Shown here: in pieces, positions 9,862 to 19,411 of the stretch
How positions within the stretch are numbered: the stretch's first letter is position 1
Layout: each line of letters starts with the position of its first letter
Origin: Bifidobacteriaceae bacterium
GTDB lineage: Bacteria; Actinomycetota; Actinomycetes; Actinomycetales; WQXJ01
Reading direction: 5' to 3'
DNA: 64,000 nucleotides
Assembly (NCBI GenBank): GCA_031272885.1
Contig: JAISSX010000037.1
Span: 79,034-143,033, forward strand
Program-made: the position numbers and the translations under genes
The notes under the pieces: generated by a model
The model's input: only the letters and a program-made list of their open reading frames with translations
What the model was told of the DNA's origin: nothing
Database searches by the model: none

Positions 9862-10520
9862 GAAGTGATTGGCAGCCGCCGGACCGCGGCGGCGGTACGC
9901 GGCCCTAGACCCAAGGCCCGGGCAGCTTCGAGGTCACCGGGCAGATCGACGTCCAGCCGTAGGGACGGCCACTGGTCACCGGCCAACGCCTCGTAGCCCA
10001 GCGCCGCGTGGGCCGCGGCCGAACCCGGCCCGAAGCGCGGCGCCAAACCCACGCCCGGCCCGGCGGTGAGCAGAGTAGTACCGGTGCCGGCGGCATCGGG
10101 CACAAAGGCGCGGGCCCGCCGGCCAGCGGCCACGAGGGCTGACTCCAACTCACTCGGCCGCAACGCCGGGAGGTCGCCCAGCAGGGCGGCCACCGCGCCA
10201 TCGAGCACAGCCCCACAGGCCGCCACTACCCCGGCGGCCACGGCAGCGTTGAGCCCGGACAAGGTGCCCCGCTCGTTGGGTTCCCCAAGTACCTCAACGG
10301 GAGCCACGGCATCGGGCAGACCTACCGCCTCGACCGACACCACCGGATCGGCCGTCACCACCCAAACCGAACCGACCGACTGGCAGGCGGCCACGGCGGC
10401 GATGGTGTCGAGCGCCATCGCCCGGGCCAAATCCACCCGGGCGGGGGCGTCCAGCCAGGCGCCCAGGCGTGACTTGCCGGCCCCGGCGTCCTTGACCGGC
10501 ACCACCACCGTCCATTTCAT
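9858..10520 (-). CDS. cofC: Guanylyltransferase CofC/FbiD of F420 biosynthesis
   Basis: CofC/FbiD activates 2-phospholactate or phosphoenolpyruvate with GTP to make the donor used by CofD. The 220-residue protein has a nucleotidyltransferase N-terminus, MKWTVVVPVKDAGAGKSRL, and the metal-binding LLGDLPALRPSEL near residue 125, followed by PDAAGTGTTLL. The ATG at 10520 is chosen over the track's 10643 because the core domain starts there. It is transcribed towards cofD; the stop codons overlap by 4 bases. The CofC-CofD-CofE set needed after Fo is thus complete in this locus. Confidence 0.88.
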   Translation of the reverse strand: MKWTVVVPVKDAGAGKSRLGAWLDAPARVDLARAMALDTIAAVAACQSVGSVWVVTADPVVSVEAVGLPDAVAPVEVLGEPNERGTLSGLNAAVAAGVVAACGAVLDGAVAALLGDLPALRPSELESALVAAGRRARAFVPDAAGTGTTLLTAGPGVGLAPRFGPGSAAAHAALGYEALAGDQWPSLRLDVDLPGDLEAARALGLGPRTAAAVRRLPITS

Positions 10521-10630
10521 AGGCACTATCCTCCCGCGACCAGGCCACACGCGGCAGCCGCCGCAGCGAACGGAGCGGTAACCACCCGTTGCTAGACTGG
10601 CCCCGCCCGTACTACTGAAGGATTCAGCCG

Positions 10631-12100
10631 ATGATTGCTGCACGCCGTCGTGTCAGCGGCAAACTCATCGTCATCGTGCTTCTGTTGATCGCCCTGATCG
10701 TGCCCGCCTTCTTCGGCGCCCACCACGAAGAATCCGACGAGTTGGGCCAAGACCTGAGCTTGTGGCTGTGCCTGCCGTTTGTTGGCATGTTGCTGTCAAT
10801 CGCCATCGTGCCGCTGTTCAAGGTCCACTGGTGGGAGAAGAACCTGCTCAACGCGGCCATCGGCTGGTCGCTGGTGTTCCTGGTGCCGTTCGCCATCATC
10901 TATGGGCCGGGACAAGCCGGGCATGACTTCTACCACGCCATGCTGCTGGACTACCTGCCGTTCATCGTGCTGCTGTGGGGCCTGTTCGCCGTCTCCGGCG
11001 GCATTGTGGTCAAGGGTTCCCTGTCCGGTTCGCCGCTGGTCAACACCGTGCTGTTGGCCATTGGCACCGTGCTGGCCAGTTGTATCGGCACTACCGGCGC
11101 TTCCATGGTGATGATCCGGCCGCTGCTGCGGGCCAACGCCTGGCGTGAGAAGCGGGCTCACATCGTGGTGTTTTTCATCTTCCTGGTCTCGAACATCGGT
11201 GGCTGCCTGACGCCGGTGGGTGACCCACCGCTGTTCCTTGGTTTCCTGCGCGGCGTGCCGTTCTTCTGGACCATGCGACTGGCGCCCATCTTGGCGCTCA
11301 ACGTGGTGGTCCTGTTGGGCGTGTTCTTCCTGATGGACCGGCGGTTGCACGGCAAGGAGATCGCGGCCGGACGCTGGCCGGAACTGCCGTTGGACGGCAG
11401 CCCCAAGGAACGCATCCGGGTCTACGGCCTGCACAACTTGGCCTTCCTGGCCGGCATTGTGGGGGCCGTCATCCTGTCCGGCATCCTGGGCCAACTGGAC
11501 TCGTGGCAGGACCTGGGGCTGCCATTCTTCTACGGTCTGAAGCTGCCGCTCAACAACGTGATCCAGATGGTGTTGATCATCATCTGCGGCATCTTGTCGA
11601 TCATGATCACCAACTCCGAATACCACGCTGCCAACAACTTCAACTGGGGGGCCATACAAGAGGTGGCCTGCCTGTTCATCGGCATCTTCGTCACCATGAT
11701 CCCGGCCCTGGCGATCCTGCACGCCCGGGGCGACCAGTTGGGGTTGACCGAACCGTGGCAGTTCTTCTGGGTTACCGGTGGCCTGTCCTCGTTCCTTGAT
11801 AACGCCCCCACTTACCTGGTGTTCATGACCACGGCCGCTGCCCTGCCCACCGGGGCCGGGGCGTTGACCACTACCATCGGCACCATTGCGCCGTCGCTGC
11901 TTCTGGCCGTTTCGGCCGGCGCCGTGTTCATGGGCGCCAACACGTACATCGGCAATGCGCCCAACTTCATGGTCCGGTCCATCGCCGTGCAGCATGACGT
12001 CAAAATGCCCAGTTTCTTCGGCTACATGAGCTGGTCCGGCCGGTTCCTCATCCCGCTGTTCCTGTTGGACACGGTGATTTTCTTCGTCCTGCTGCAGTAG
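10631..12100 (+). CDS. Sodium:proton antiporter-like / citrate-type membrane transporter
   Basis: A 489-residue membrane protein with about twelve hydrophobic helices, resembling the NhaD/CitMHS ion-transporter superfamily (often annotated sodium:proton antiporter). Polar residues within helices are conserved in style: CIGTTGASMVMIRPLL, SNIGGCLTPVGDPPLFLGFL, FLDNAPTYLVF and GANTYIGNAPN. An upstream GAAGGA gives a good ribosome site, and TAGACT about 30 bases before it is a possible -10. The gene stands alone between cofC and the InlB-repeat gene. The transported ion is not predictable from sequence. Confidence 0.75.
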   Translation: MIAARRRVSGKLIVIVLLLIALIVPAFFGAHHEESDELGQDLSLWLCLPFVGMLLSIAIVPLFKVHWWEKNLLNAAIGWSLVFLVPFAIIYGPGQAGHDFYHAMLLDYLPFIVLLWGLFAVSGGIVVKGSLSGSPLVNTVLLAIGTVLASCIGTTGASMVMIRPLLRANAWREKRAHIVVFFIFLVSNIGGCLTPVGDPPLFLGFLRGVPFFWTMRLAPILALNVVVLLGVFFLMDRRLHGKEIAAGRWPELPLDGSPKERIRVYGLHNLAFLAGIVGAVILSGILGQLDSWQDLGLPFFYGLKLPLNNVIQMVLIIICGILSIMITNSEYHAANNFNWGAIQEVACLFIGIFVTMIPALAILHARGDQLGLTEPWQFFWVTGGLSSFLDNAPTYLVFMTTAAALPTGAGALTTTIGTIAPSLLLAVSAGAVFMGANTYIGNAPNFMVRSIAVQHDVKMPSFFGYMSWSGRFLIPLFLLDTVIFFVLLQ

Positions 12101-12350
12101 CCACCGGCCCGTACCACCGGCCTGGGTAGTTCTACCTTTTGTTGCTGTTTGACCAGCTAGGACACCCGAAAACGACCCAATTCAATGGGCATTATTACCC
12201 GCAACCGTATCGGCCATTAGCGGTGGCTCCGCCGGGAAGGTAGTGTCGATTCTAGCTGGTCTTCCCCGCGGCTGAGATCCCCCTAGAGAGCCCAACCTGC
12301 TGTAGAGCCTTGATCAGTGGCATTAGTCCCAGTTGTAAAGGATGTAAGCG

Positions 12351-15300
12351 ATGAGATCGCTGTCGCCTGCCGCTGCCCCAAACCCCTACCGCCGCCTGGC
12401 CACCCGCCTGTCCCTCCTAGCGGTAGCCGCCATGGCGCTCGGTTCGGGCGCCATCGGGCAAACCCTGGCCGCCCCGCCGGTCGAAGCCGCCCAGAACATT
12501 GTTGTGCAGGGCGTGGGTGACCCGTTCCATTCGGCCCACTACTACATCGGCGCCACCGAAGTGGGCCTGATCGATCAGAAGATCCCCGACGGCACCGCCA
12601 TCCGGGACGCCGCCCTGTACGGCCTGACCTCCGAAGAACCCGAACCGGACATCTTCACCTGGCCGGCCGGCGCCAAGTCCTTCGCCGGCTGGTTCACCAC
12701 GGCGGCCGATGCCGCCGCGGCCGCGGATTCCCCGGCCTATGACACCAATCGCTTCGACTTCAACTCCACCGCCCCGATCAACGACGACATCTACCTGTAC
12801 GCCGCCTTCTACTACGACTACCTGGTGGGCTTCCTCAGCCACGCGGGCGATGTCATCCAGTCCAACCTGGTGGCCAGCGGCGGCGCCCTACCCACCTTCA
12901 CCAACCACCACCTGCTGGGCACCCCACAAGGCCAGATCCTGGACTCCTGGTACACCAACGCCGCGCTGACCGCACCCGCCACCGGCCCGGTCAACTCCGA
13001 CCTGACGCTGTACCCCAAGTTTGTGGGCGTCCAATACGTCATCTTCGACTCCCAGGGTGGCTCGCTGGTGGACTTCGCCCCCACCAAGACCGGCCAAACC
13101 CTGGACGCCCTGCCCACGCCCACCAAGACCGGCTACATCCTGGACGGCTGGTCCACCACCTCTGCCTGCACCGCGGGCACCATGTGGGATGTCGATGACC
13201 CGGTGAACAGCGACTTCACGCTCTACGCCTGCTGGAGCCCGGACCCGGACGCCCGGGCGGACGTCAAGGTCATCTTCTGGTTCGAAAAGCCCAACCAGGG
13301 CGTGGCCGCAGTGCCACTGAACACGGACTACTACGACTTTGCCAAGACCGTCACCCTGACCAACCGGCCCGTCGGCGAAGCGATCGAGACCACGGTGGCG
13401 GCCATCCCGGCATCGGGCACCGGCGGCCATCCCAGCCTCAACAGCGCCACGGCGGACCTGAAGGGGGCCGACCCGTGGAACCCCACCGACTGGACGGCCA
13501 ATTCCGCCACCGTGCTGGGAGACGGCAACACCATCATCAACGTCTTCTACAAGCGCACCGTCTACACCATCATCTTCAACCTCAACGGCGGCAGCCTGAC
13601 AGACAACGCCACCTCCGTCACCTACACCGGCACCCAGTACGTATTGCAGGCCAAGGTGGGCCAGAACATAGCGGCCGAATTCCCCATCTCCGATTCCGGC
13701 CGCATGACCCTGACCGGCTCCGGCAGCACGCCCTACTTCACCCAGTTCGACACCTTCAGCCCGGCGTTGCGCGGCTCCGGCGAAACCAGTTGGATCAGCT
13801 CGCGGCCCATCTTCTCTTGGGACATGACGCCCACCAGCGGCACCACCATCACCACCCGAGCCGCCTGGACCGCTTCCAACCACACGGTCTACTTCCACGA
13901 AATGAAGGAGCAACTGCTGGGCGACACCTCCACCCCCACCGCCTTCCGCGGTAAGGACTTCGTGGAGGACACCAACCTCAGCGCCCTGCGCTACTTCACC
14001 TATTCGTCCCACTACGGCAAGCCGATCGAAGGCTTCACCATCGGCGACAACGACTACCAAGCCCTGAACAGCGTCGGCGCGCCCGCCACCGGCGGGAACG
14101 TCACCCAGTACTACCGCTACTACTCCCGTGTGCGCGGCACCTTGACGTTCGACGCCTCTGGCGGCCAGGCCACCTTCCAGGACGCCACCGTGACGCTGTT
14201 GGGCGTTTACGGCGTCAGCTTGCTCGCCAACCCCAACGCCTACAGCGGCGCCTATGGCAACATCATGTTCGAACAGCCGCTTAGCTGGCTGGATGTGGCC
14301 AACAATGTCACCCCAGAGTTGGACAACGACGACTACTACTTCGGCGGCTGGTACTGGGATCCGGACTTCGGCCGGCCCGTCAACTGGGCTACCGACACGA
14401 TGCCGGCCGGTGACACCACGGTCTACGCCCAGTGGCTGCTGAACCCGCACAACGTCTGGTTCTACCCGTCTGTCGAGGCCGCTGACGACAACCCGTTTGC
14501 CGGCTCCCCTCAGTCGGTGCCCGATGGCGCCGTGCCCACTTCCGTACCAGCGCTCAGCAACGACACCCAGGTCTACCTGGATGGGACTGGCCACTATGTC
14601 ATCGCCACAGTGGATGATCCCGACAACTGGCACCTAGGCGAGTTCACCAGTTGGGTCACCCCGTTGACCGTCCAGGGCCTGACCGCCTACGTGCCCTATG
14701 ACCCGGCCACCGTGGCGGTCTACCGCGACATCAAGGTCTACGCCACCTACAAGACCGAAGGCATCGAAGTCAGTTTCGAACCGGGCGCCGGCACTTGGAC
14801 GGACACGTCCACCACCGAAACCCGCACCGAAACCACCACCTTCACCATCGGCACCGACACCCGCCTGTGGCTGCGTCAGACCGTGGCCGCACCCGCCGGC
14901 CAGGTGTTCTTGGGCTGGCAGCGGGACGGCAGCGGGCGGCTGTACTATCCGGGCCAGATCTACCGGGTCACCGGAACCACCCACTTTGTGGCCCTCTACC
15001 TGCCGCTGGATGACGCCGTCATGCTGCGCTACCACGCCAATGACGTGCCCGGCGTGACCCGGTCCGATTCGGTGGCGGCCTACCCGCTGTCGGTGCAGAA
15101 GAACGCCTCGGCCCACCTGCTGCGGGTCGAAGGCGCCTTCGGGTTGGACTTCGAGCGGCCCGGTTTCGACTTTGTCGGCTGGAGCGAGACTCGCCTGGAT
15201 GACCTGGCCTGGGATGACCCCACCCCGGCGGGAGTGACGGCGCCAGGTGACAGCATCTCGATCGGTACGGTCGATGTCGACCTGTACGGGGTGTGGCGTC

Positions 15301-16124
15301 AGGCCGTCTACACGGTCACCTATGCGCCCGGCCTGCACGGTTCATGGCTGGCCACCGCTACCGGCTACCTGTTCGAGCATGTCGCCTACGGGGCCGACAC
15401 CCCGGCGGTCTCTGGCAGCCTGCCGCACGATGCCGGGTGGCAGTTCACGGGTTGGGCGCCGGCGGTGGCGGCCACCGTGACACAGGACGTGGTCTACATC
15501 GCCCAGTGGGAGCGCGCCTACTACGCCGTGACCTATGCGCCCGGTGACCACGGGACCTGGGCCACCACCGATCCTTCGGGTGCGCCGGCCGCCCAGGCCA
15601 CCGGCGTGTACTACTTCAGCGGCCTGGTACACGGCGCCTGGACGCCGGCCGCACCGACCGACACGCCGCATGAGGACGGCTGGACGTTCGTCGGTTGGGC
15701 GCCGGTGCGGTCCCAGACGGTGACAGAATCGACCGTCTATGTGGCCCAGTGGGAGCGCGTGCCCGGGCAGCGTTCGTCGACGCCGCCGGCCACCACCACG
15801 CCGCCGGCCAGCCAAAGCCCCAGCCCCAGCCCCAGCCCCCAGTCGACCGATGACCCGTCACCCACACTGGCGCCATCGCCATCGCCATCGGTGGCCGGGC
15901 CCACAGTGCAGAACACAGCGGGCGGCACGCCCAACCCGCAGGGGTCAGGCGCCACCGCCTCCATCAAGCCGACCCCGGTCGCGGCCGTGCCGGGCCAGAC
16001 GCTTGAGGTTACCGGCACGGTTGGGGCCGGCGTCGCCCTGGTCCTGGCCGGCTTCTGCCTGGCCGTGGGTGCCGCCATGGTGTTGGCGGCCGGCCGCAGG
16101 CAAGAGGCGCGGCACCGGGCCTAA
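12351..16124 (+). CDS. Giant InlB-type repeat surface protein, membrane anchored
   Basis: A 1257-residue secreted protein. The N-terminus has a basic stretch, a hydrophobic core and a likely signal peptidase site near QTLAA. The body is a series of InlB/Listeria-Bacteroides (Flg_new-like) repeats, recognisable by closing motifs such as GYILDGWSTT, YYFGGWYWDPDF, FVGWSE and QFTGWAP plus VYVAQWER. The last two repeats (about residues 1000-1140) are near duplicates. A Pro/Ser/Thr linker (SPSPSPSPQS) follows, then one transmembrane helix and a basic tail (RRQEARHRA). No LPXTG motif is present, so anchoring is by the helix. AAAGGA precedes the ATG. The 250-base upstream spacer holds no other gene I can see. 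Likely an adhesin; the ligand is unknown. Confidence 0.82.
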   Translation: MRSLSPAAAPNPYRRLATRLSLLAVAAMALGSGAIGQTLAAPPVEAAQNIVVQGVGDPFHSAHYYIGATEVGLIDQKIPDGTAIRDAALYGLTSEEPEPDIFTWPAGAKSFAGWFTTAADAAAAADSPAYDTNRFDFNSTAPINDDIYLYAAFYYDYLVGFLSHAGDVIQSNLVASGGALPTFTNHHLLGTPQGQILDSWYTNAALTAPATGPVNSDLTLYPKFVGVQYVIFDSQGGSLVDFAPTKTGQTLDALPTPTKTGYILDGWSTTSACTAGTMWDVDDPVNSDFTLYACWSPDPDARADVKVIFWFEKPNQGVAAVPLNTDYYDFAKTVTLTNRPVGEAIETTVAAIPASGTGGHPSLNSATADLKGADPWNPTDWTANSATVLGDGNTIINVFYKRTVYTIIFNLNGGSLTDNATSVTYTGTQYVLQAKVGQNIAAEFPISDSGRMTLTGSGSTPYFTQFDTFSPALRGSGETSWISSRPIFSWDMTPTSGTTITTRAAWTASNHTVYFHEMKEQLLGDTSTPTAFRGKDFVEDTNLSALRYFTYSSHYGKPIEGFTIGDNDYQALNSVGAPATGGNVTQYYRYYSRVRGTLTFDASGGQATFQDATVTLLGVYGVSLLANPNAYSGAYGNIMFEQPLSWLDVANNVTPELDNDDYYFGGWYWDPDFGRPVNWATDTMPAGDTTVYAQWLLNPHNVWFYPSVEAADDNPFAGSPQSVPDGAVPTSVPALSNDTQVYLDGTGHYVIATVDDPDNWHLGEFTSWVTPLTVQGLTAYVPYDPATVAVYRDIKVYATYKTEGIEVSFEPGAGTWTDTSTTETRTETTTFTIGTDTRLWLRQTVAAPAGQVFLGWQRDGSGRLYYPGQIYRVTGTTHFVALYLPLDDAVMLRYHANDVPGVTRSDSVAAYPLSVQKNASAHLLRVEGAFGLDFERPGFDFVGWSETRLDDLAWDDPTPAGVTAPGDSISIGTVDVDLYGVWRQAVYTVTYAPGLHGSWLATATGYLFEHVAYGADTPAVSGSLPHDAGWQFTGWAPAVAATVTQDVVYIAQWERAYYAVTYAPGDHGTWATTDPSGAPAAQATGVYYFSGLVHGAWTPAAPTDTPHEDGWTFVGWAPVRSQTVTESTVYVAQWERVPGQRSSTPPATTTPPASQSPSPSPSPQSTDDPSPTLAPSPSPSVAGPTVQNTAGGTPNPQGSGATASIKPTPVAAVPGQTLEVTGTVGAGVALVLAGFCLAVGAAMVLAAGRRQEARHRA

Positions 16125-16140
16125 GGGCTTGAGCTTACTT

Positions 16141-16172
16141 GATGCCCGGGGGTTGCTGGGACCCCGGGCATC
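16141..16172. terminator. Bidirectional hairpin between the InlB-repeat gene and galE
   Basis: GATGCCCGGGG and CCCCGGGCATC form a perfect 11-bp stem around a short loop, between two convergent genes. No clear U-run on either strand. Confidence 0.65.
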
Positions 16173-16189
16173 AGCCCGCTGCCAACCGG

Positions 16190-17167
16190 TCAGAGCGCTA
16201 TGCGGCGCGGCCCGGCCTGCCAGGCCCGCCAGGCCGAGTCGACGATGGAACGCAGGTCATGCTGCGCCTTCCATTCGAAGACCTGCTCAATCCGGTCCAC
16301 GTCACCGATCAACACCGGCGGGTCACCCGGCCGGCGGGCCGTCACCTGCGGCGTCACATCAAGGCCGGAGATCTCGCCGATCATCTCGATCACCTCGCGG
16401 ACCGAGTTGCCGTTACCGGTGCCGATGTTGAAGACGTCGAACGGGCGTTCATCGCGTTCCAGGTAATCCAGCGCGATCAGGTGGGCGTTGGCCAGGTCAA
16501 CCACATGGACGTAGTCACGCACACAGGTGCCGTCCGGCGTGGGGTAGTCATCGCCGAAGATGGCCGGGCGGGCGCCCTGCTGCAGTTTCTCCAACACCAT
16601 TGGGATCAGGTTCAGCACGGCCGGATCGCCTAGTTCCTCCCAGCCGGCCCCCGCCACGTTGAAATAGCGCAGGTTGACACCCCGCAGGCCCCATGCCCGG
16701 GCAGCGTCCCGCACCAGCCATTCGCTGACCAGTTTCGATTCACCGTACGGGTTGATGGGCTTCATGGTGATGTCTTCACGCACCCGGGCCACATTGGGTT
16801 CGCCGTAGGTGGCGGCCGATGACGAGAACACCATCCGGTCTACCCCGGCCGCCTGCATGGCCAGCAGCAGGTTGGCCATGCCGCCGACATTCTGCTGGTA
16901 GTACCAGGCGGGCCGCTGCACCGATTCGCCCACCTGTTTGCGGCCGGCCACGTGGATCACCGCAGTGCAGCCATCCAGGGCGGCCTGGATGCGGGGAATC
17001 TCGGCCGTGTCCGCCAGGTCCATCTGCACCAGCGTGGCGCCGCCGATCCGTTCCGGGACACCGGTGGACAGGTCATCCAACACCACCACATGGTGCCCGG
17101 CCTGTTGCAGCAACCGCACAATGTGGGCTCCGATGTAGCCAGCCCCGCCCGTTACGCAAATCGACAT
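16190..17167 (-). CDS. galE: UDP-glucose 4-epimerase
   Basis: A 325-residue extended short-chain dehydrogenase that interconverts UDP-glucose and UDP-galactose, feeding galactose use and surface glycans. The NAD-binding motif GGAGYIGAH is at residue 7. The catalytic triad region reads FSSSAATYGEPN followed by YGESK (Tyr-x-x-x-Lys, about residue 142). GTCVRDYVHVVDLANAH and GTGNGNSVREVI are further GalE landmarks. Length is typical. It is monocistronic and convergent with the InlB-repeat gene. Confidence 0.92.
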   Translation of the reverse strand: MSICVTGGAGYIGAHIVRLLQQAGHHVVVLDDLSTGVPERIGGATLVQMDLADTAEIPRIQAALDGCTAVIHVAGRKQVGESVQRPAWYYQQNVGGMANLLLAMQAAGVDRMVFSSSAATYGEPNVARVREDITMKPINPYGESKLVSEWLVRDAARAWGLRGVNLRYFNVAGAGWEELGDPAVLNLIPMVLEKLQQGARPAIFGDDYPTPDGTCVRDYVHVVDLANAHLIALDYLERDERPFDVFNIGTGNGNSVREVIEMIGEISGLDVTPQVTARRPGDPPVLIGDVDRIEQVFEWKAQHDLRSIVDSAWRAWQAGPRRIAL

Positions 17168-17215
17168 GGTTACCCTCTCGGCTGATTGGTGAACCTGCGC
17201 GCACCATGCTAGCCG

Positions 17216-18148
17216 TCAGGGGTGGAGGCCCGTTTCGGTGTGGTCCGCCGGTTCGATCTGGAAGGTGGAATGCTCCAGGTCGAAGTCACCCGCCAGGCAG
17301 CCGGCCATCTGGTCCAACAGTTCGTGGTAGGCCTGGGGTGTGAACGCTTCTGGGCGCACCACCACGTGGGCGGTCAGCGCCGCCAAACCCGAAGTGATGG
17401 TCCAGGCGTGCAGGTCATGGACCGAGATCACCCCGGGCAGCGCCTCCAGGTGCGCCCGCACCTCGGCCAGGTCCATGTCCTGCGGCGTGGCCTCCATCAA
17501 CACCCGCACCACGTCCCTGAGCAGCGCAAACGCCCGCGGCACGATCAGGCAGGCGATCACCAGGGAGGCCACGGCATCGGCCCTCAGCCAGCCCGTCCAG
17601 GCGATCACGGCGCCGGACGCGATCACCGCCACCGAACCCAGCGAATCCCCCACCACCTCCAGGTAGGCGCCCCGCACGTTGATCGACTCCTTGCGGCCCG
17701 CCCGCAGGATCAGCAGCGATATGGCGTTGGCGGCCAGGCCGATGGCGGCAATCACCATCACGGGCCCGGCCTTGACTTCGCCCGGGTGGACCAGGCGGCG
17801 CACACCCTCTACGGCCACGCTGACCGCGATCGCCACCACCACCAGGCCGTTGGTCAGGGCGGCCAACACCTCGAGGCGCTTCAGGCCGAACGTCCGAGTG
17901 GCGGTAGGCGGCCGGTTGGCCAACGAGGTGGCCACCAGGGCGAAAGCCAACCCGGCGGCATCGGCCGTCATGTGGCCCGCGTCCGCCAACAGGGCCAACG
18001 AACCGCTGACGATGGCGCCCACCACCTCGGCCACCAGAACCAGCGACGTGAGGGCCAGCGCCCAGGCCAGGCGGCCCCGGTGGCCGCTGCCACCAGCCAG
18101 GCCATGGCTGTGCCCGTGACCTTGGCCTCCATCATGTCCGTGCCCCAC
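17216..18148 (-). CDS. Cation diffusion facilitator (zinc/cobalt efflux family)
   Basis: A CDF exporter that uses the proton gradient to remove divalent metals from the cytoplasm. It has a His-rich N-terminus (GHGHDGGQGHGHSHG), six hydrophobic helices with the metal-site motif DAGHMTADA in TM2 and a matching DAVAS in TM5, and a C-terminal cytoplasmic domain with HDLHAWTI. The track start at 18259 overlaps the divergent oxidoreductase start codon and adds a non-family leader, so I favour the GTG at 18148 (310 residues). That start lacks a clear ribosome site, and GTG 18193 is an alternative. Confidence 0.82.
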   Translation of the reverse strand: MGHGHDGGQGHGHSHGLAGGSGHRGRLAWALALTSLVLVAEVVGAIVSGSLALLADAGHMTADAAGLAFALVATSLANRPPTATRTFGLKRLEVLAALTNGLVVVAIAVSVAVEGVRRLVHPGEVKAGPVMVIAAIGLAANAISLLILRAGRKESINVRGAYLEVVGDSLGSVAVIASGAVIAWTGWLRADAVASLVIACLIVPRAFALLRDVVRVLMEATPQDMDLAEVRAHLEALPGVISVHDLHAWTITSGLAALTAHVVVRPEAFTPQAYHELLDQMAGCLAGDFDLEHSTFQIEPADHTETGLHP

Positions 18149-18257
18149 CCGATGATTGTGCCCTACAGCTGTTGTAACTGGGAAGGACGCCACTAGTGTG
18201 GTGGCTACCAGCCCCGGCGTGGTCCAAAGTGGGGCCCAAGCGAGGGGAGAGCGCACC

Positions 18258-19268
18258 ATGGCGACGATTCAAGACCCGATGGCGGCCCCGGTGTTGCGGT
18301 GGGGCGTGATCGGCGCCGGCGGCATCGCCGACACCGTCATCACCAATCTGCAGGCGGCCACCCGGCAGGAACTGGTGGCGGTAGGCGCCCGGTCGGCCGA
18401 GCGGGCCCAGGCGTTCGCGGACAAGTTCGGCGCGGCGCGGGCCTATGGCTCCTATGAGGAACTGGTGGCGGATGACCAGGTGCAGGTGGTCTACGTTGCC
18501 ACCACCCACAACACCCACTATCCGGCCGCCAAGCTGGCCCTCGAAGCCGGCAAACACGTCCTGATGGAAAAGGCCTTCACCGTCAACCAGCGCGAAGCGG
18601 CCGAACTGGCCGAACTGGCGGCGGCCCGCGGGCTGTTCCTGATGGAAGCGATGTGGACCCGGTTCTTGCCGCACATGGTTGAACTGCGCGAACGGGTGGC
18701 CGCCGGGGTGATCGGTGACCCGCTGTACTTCAGTGCCGACTTCGGCTTCCGCAACGAGTTCGACCCGGACACCCGCTTCTACAGCCCGGAACTGGGCGGC
18801 GGGGCGCTGCTGGACCGCGGCATCTATCCGATCTCGGCCGCCGTCAGCCTGTTCGGGCTGCCCGAAGCGGTGGTGTCCGCCGCCACGTTGGCGCCCAGCG
18901 GCGTGGACGCCCAGTTCTGCGCCATCCTGGACTATCCCTCCAAGGGGGCCCAGGCGGTGGTCGAATCAGCCCTCAACGTGACCACGCCGCAGGCCGCCCT
19001 GCTGGCCGGCAGCGCGGGCATGGTCAAACTGCCGGCGCCGTTCTGGGCGCCCACCGCGCTGGAGATCGCCGTCGAAGGCAAGGAACCGGAGGTGTGGCGC
19101 TACCAGACGGTTGGCCGCGGCTACGAGTACCAGATCGCCGAGGTGGCCCGCCGGGTGGCGGCCGGTGAAACCGAGTCCCCGGTCATGCCGGTGGCCGAGA
19201 CGGTGGCGATCATGGGACTGATGGACACGATCCGAGCCCAATGCGGCATCACTTTGCCGGGGGACTGA
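18258..19268 (+). CDS. Gfo/Idh/MocA family NAD(P)-dependent oxidoreductase
   Basis: A 336-residue dehydrogenase, probably acting on a sugar or inositol-like polyol. The Rossmann motif GVIGAGGIA is at about residue 16. The family EKP motif appears as HVLMEKAFTVN (Ala replaces Pro). The later GGGALLDRGIYPIS carries the catalytic-lysine/aspartate region of the family's trans-dihydrodiol dehydrogenase-like members. The ATG at 18258 follows GAGGGGAG, a plausible ribosome site; the track's earlier start runs through the divergent promoter. TTGTAA (18170 area) and TAGTGT about 16 bases later could be its promoter. The substrate is not determined. Confidence 0.85.
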   Translation: MATIQDPMAAPVLRWGVIGAGGIADTVITNLQAATRQELVAVGARSAERAQAFADKFGAARAYGSYEELVADDQVQVVYVATTHNTHYPAAKLALEAGKHVLMEKAFTVNQREAAELAELAAARGLFLMEAMWTRFLPHMVELRERVAAGVIGDPLYFSADFGFRNEFDPDTRFYSPELGGGALLDRGIYPISAAVSLFGLPEAVVSAATLAPSGVDAQFCAILDYPSKGAQAVVESALNVTTPQAALLAGSAGMVKLPAPFWAPTALEIAVEGKEPEVWRYQTVGRGYEYQIAEVARRVAAGETESPVMPVAETVAIMGLMDTIRAQCGITLPGD

Positions 19269-19335
19269 CCGTCGCGTAGGATTGGCCGGGCTTGCGGGTG
19301 CCACCCAGTGGCCGCGCAGGCACCAGCCAGTCCAA

Positions 19336-19408
19336 GCCCCCATCGTCTAGAGGCCTAGGACACCGCCCTTTCACGGCGGCGGCACCGGTTCGAATCCGGT
19401 TGGGGGTG
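19336..19408 (+). tRNA. tRNA-Glu(TTC)
   Basis: A 73-nt tRNA. The acceptor GCCCCCA pairs with TGGGGGT (one G-U), and the anticodon stem CCGCC/GGCGG shows loop CTTTCAC, anticodon TTC. The T arm is ACCGG-TTCGAAT-CCGGT, with discriminator G and no encoded CCA. The convergent secreted-protein gene ends only four bases after it. Confidence 0.96.
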
Positions 19409-19411
19409 CTG

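Noticed and set aside
12888-14633. 581-aa minus-strand ORF opposite the InlB-repeat gene
   Set aside because: Shadow ORF with Gly/Val/Asp-rich composition, arising from repeat-biased codons.
15780-16124. LPXTG sortase signal in the InlB-repeat protein
   Set aside because: No LPXTG-like motif before the C-terminal helix; anchoring by the transmembrane helix explains the tail.
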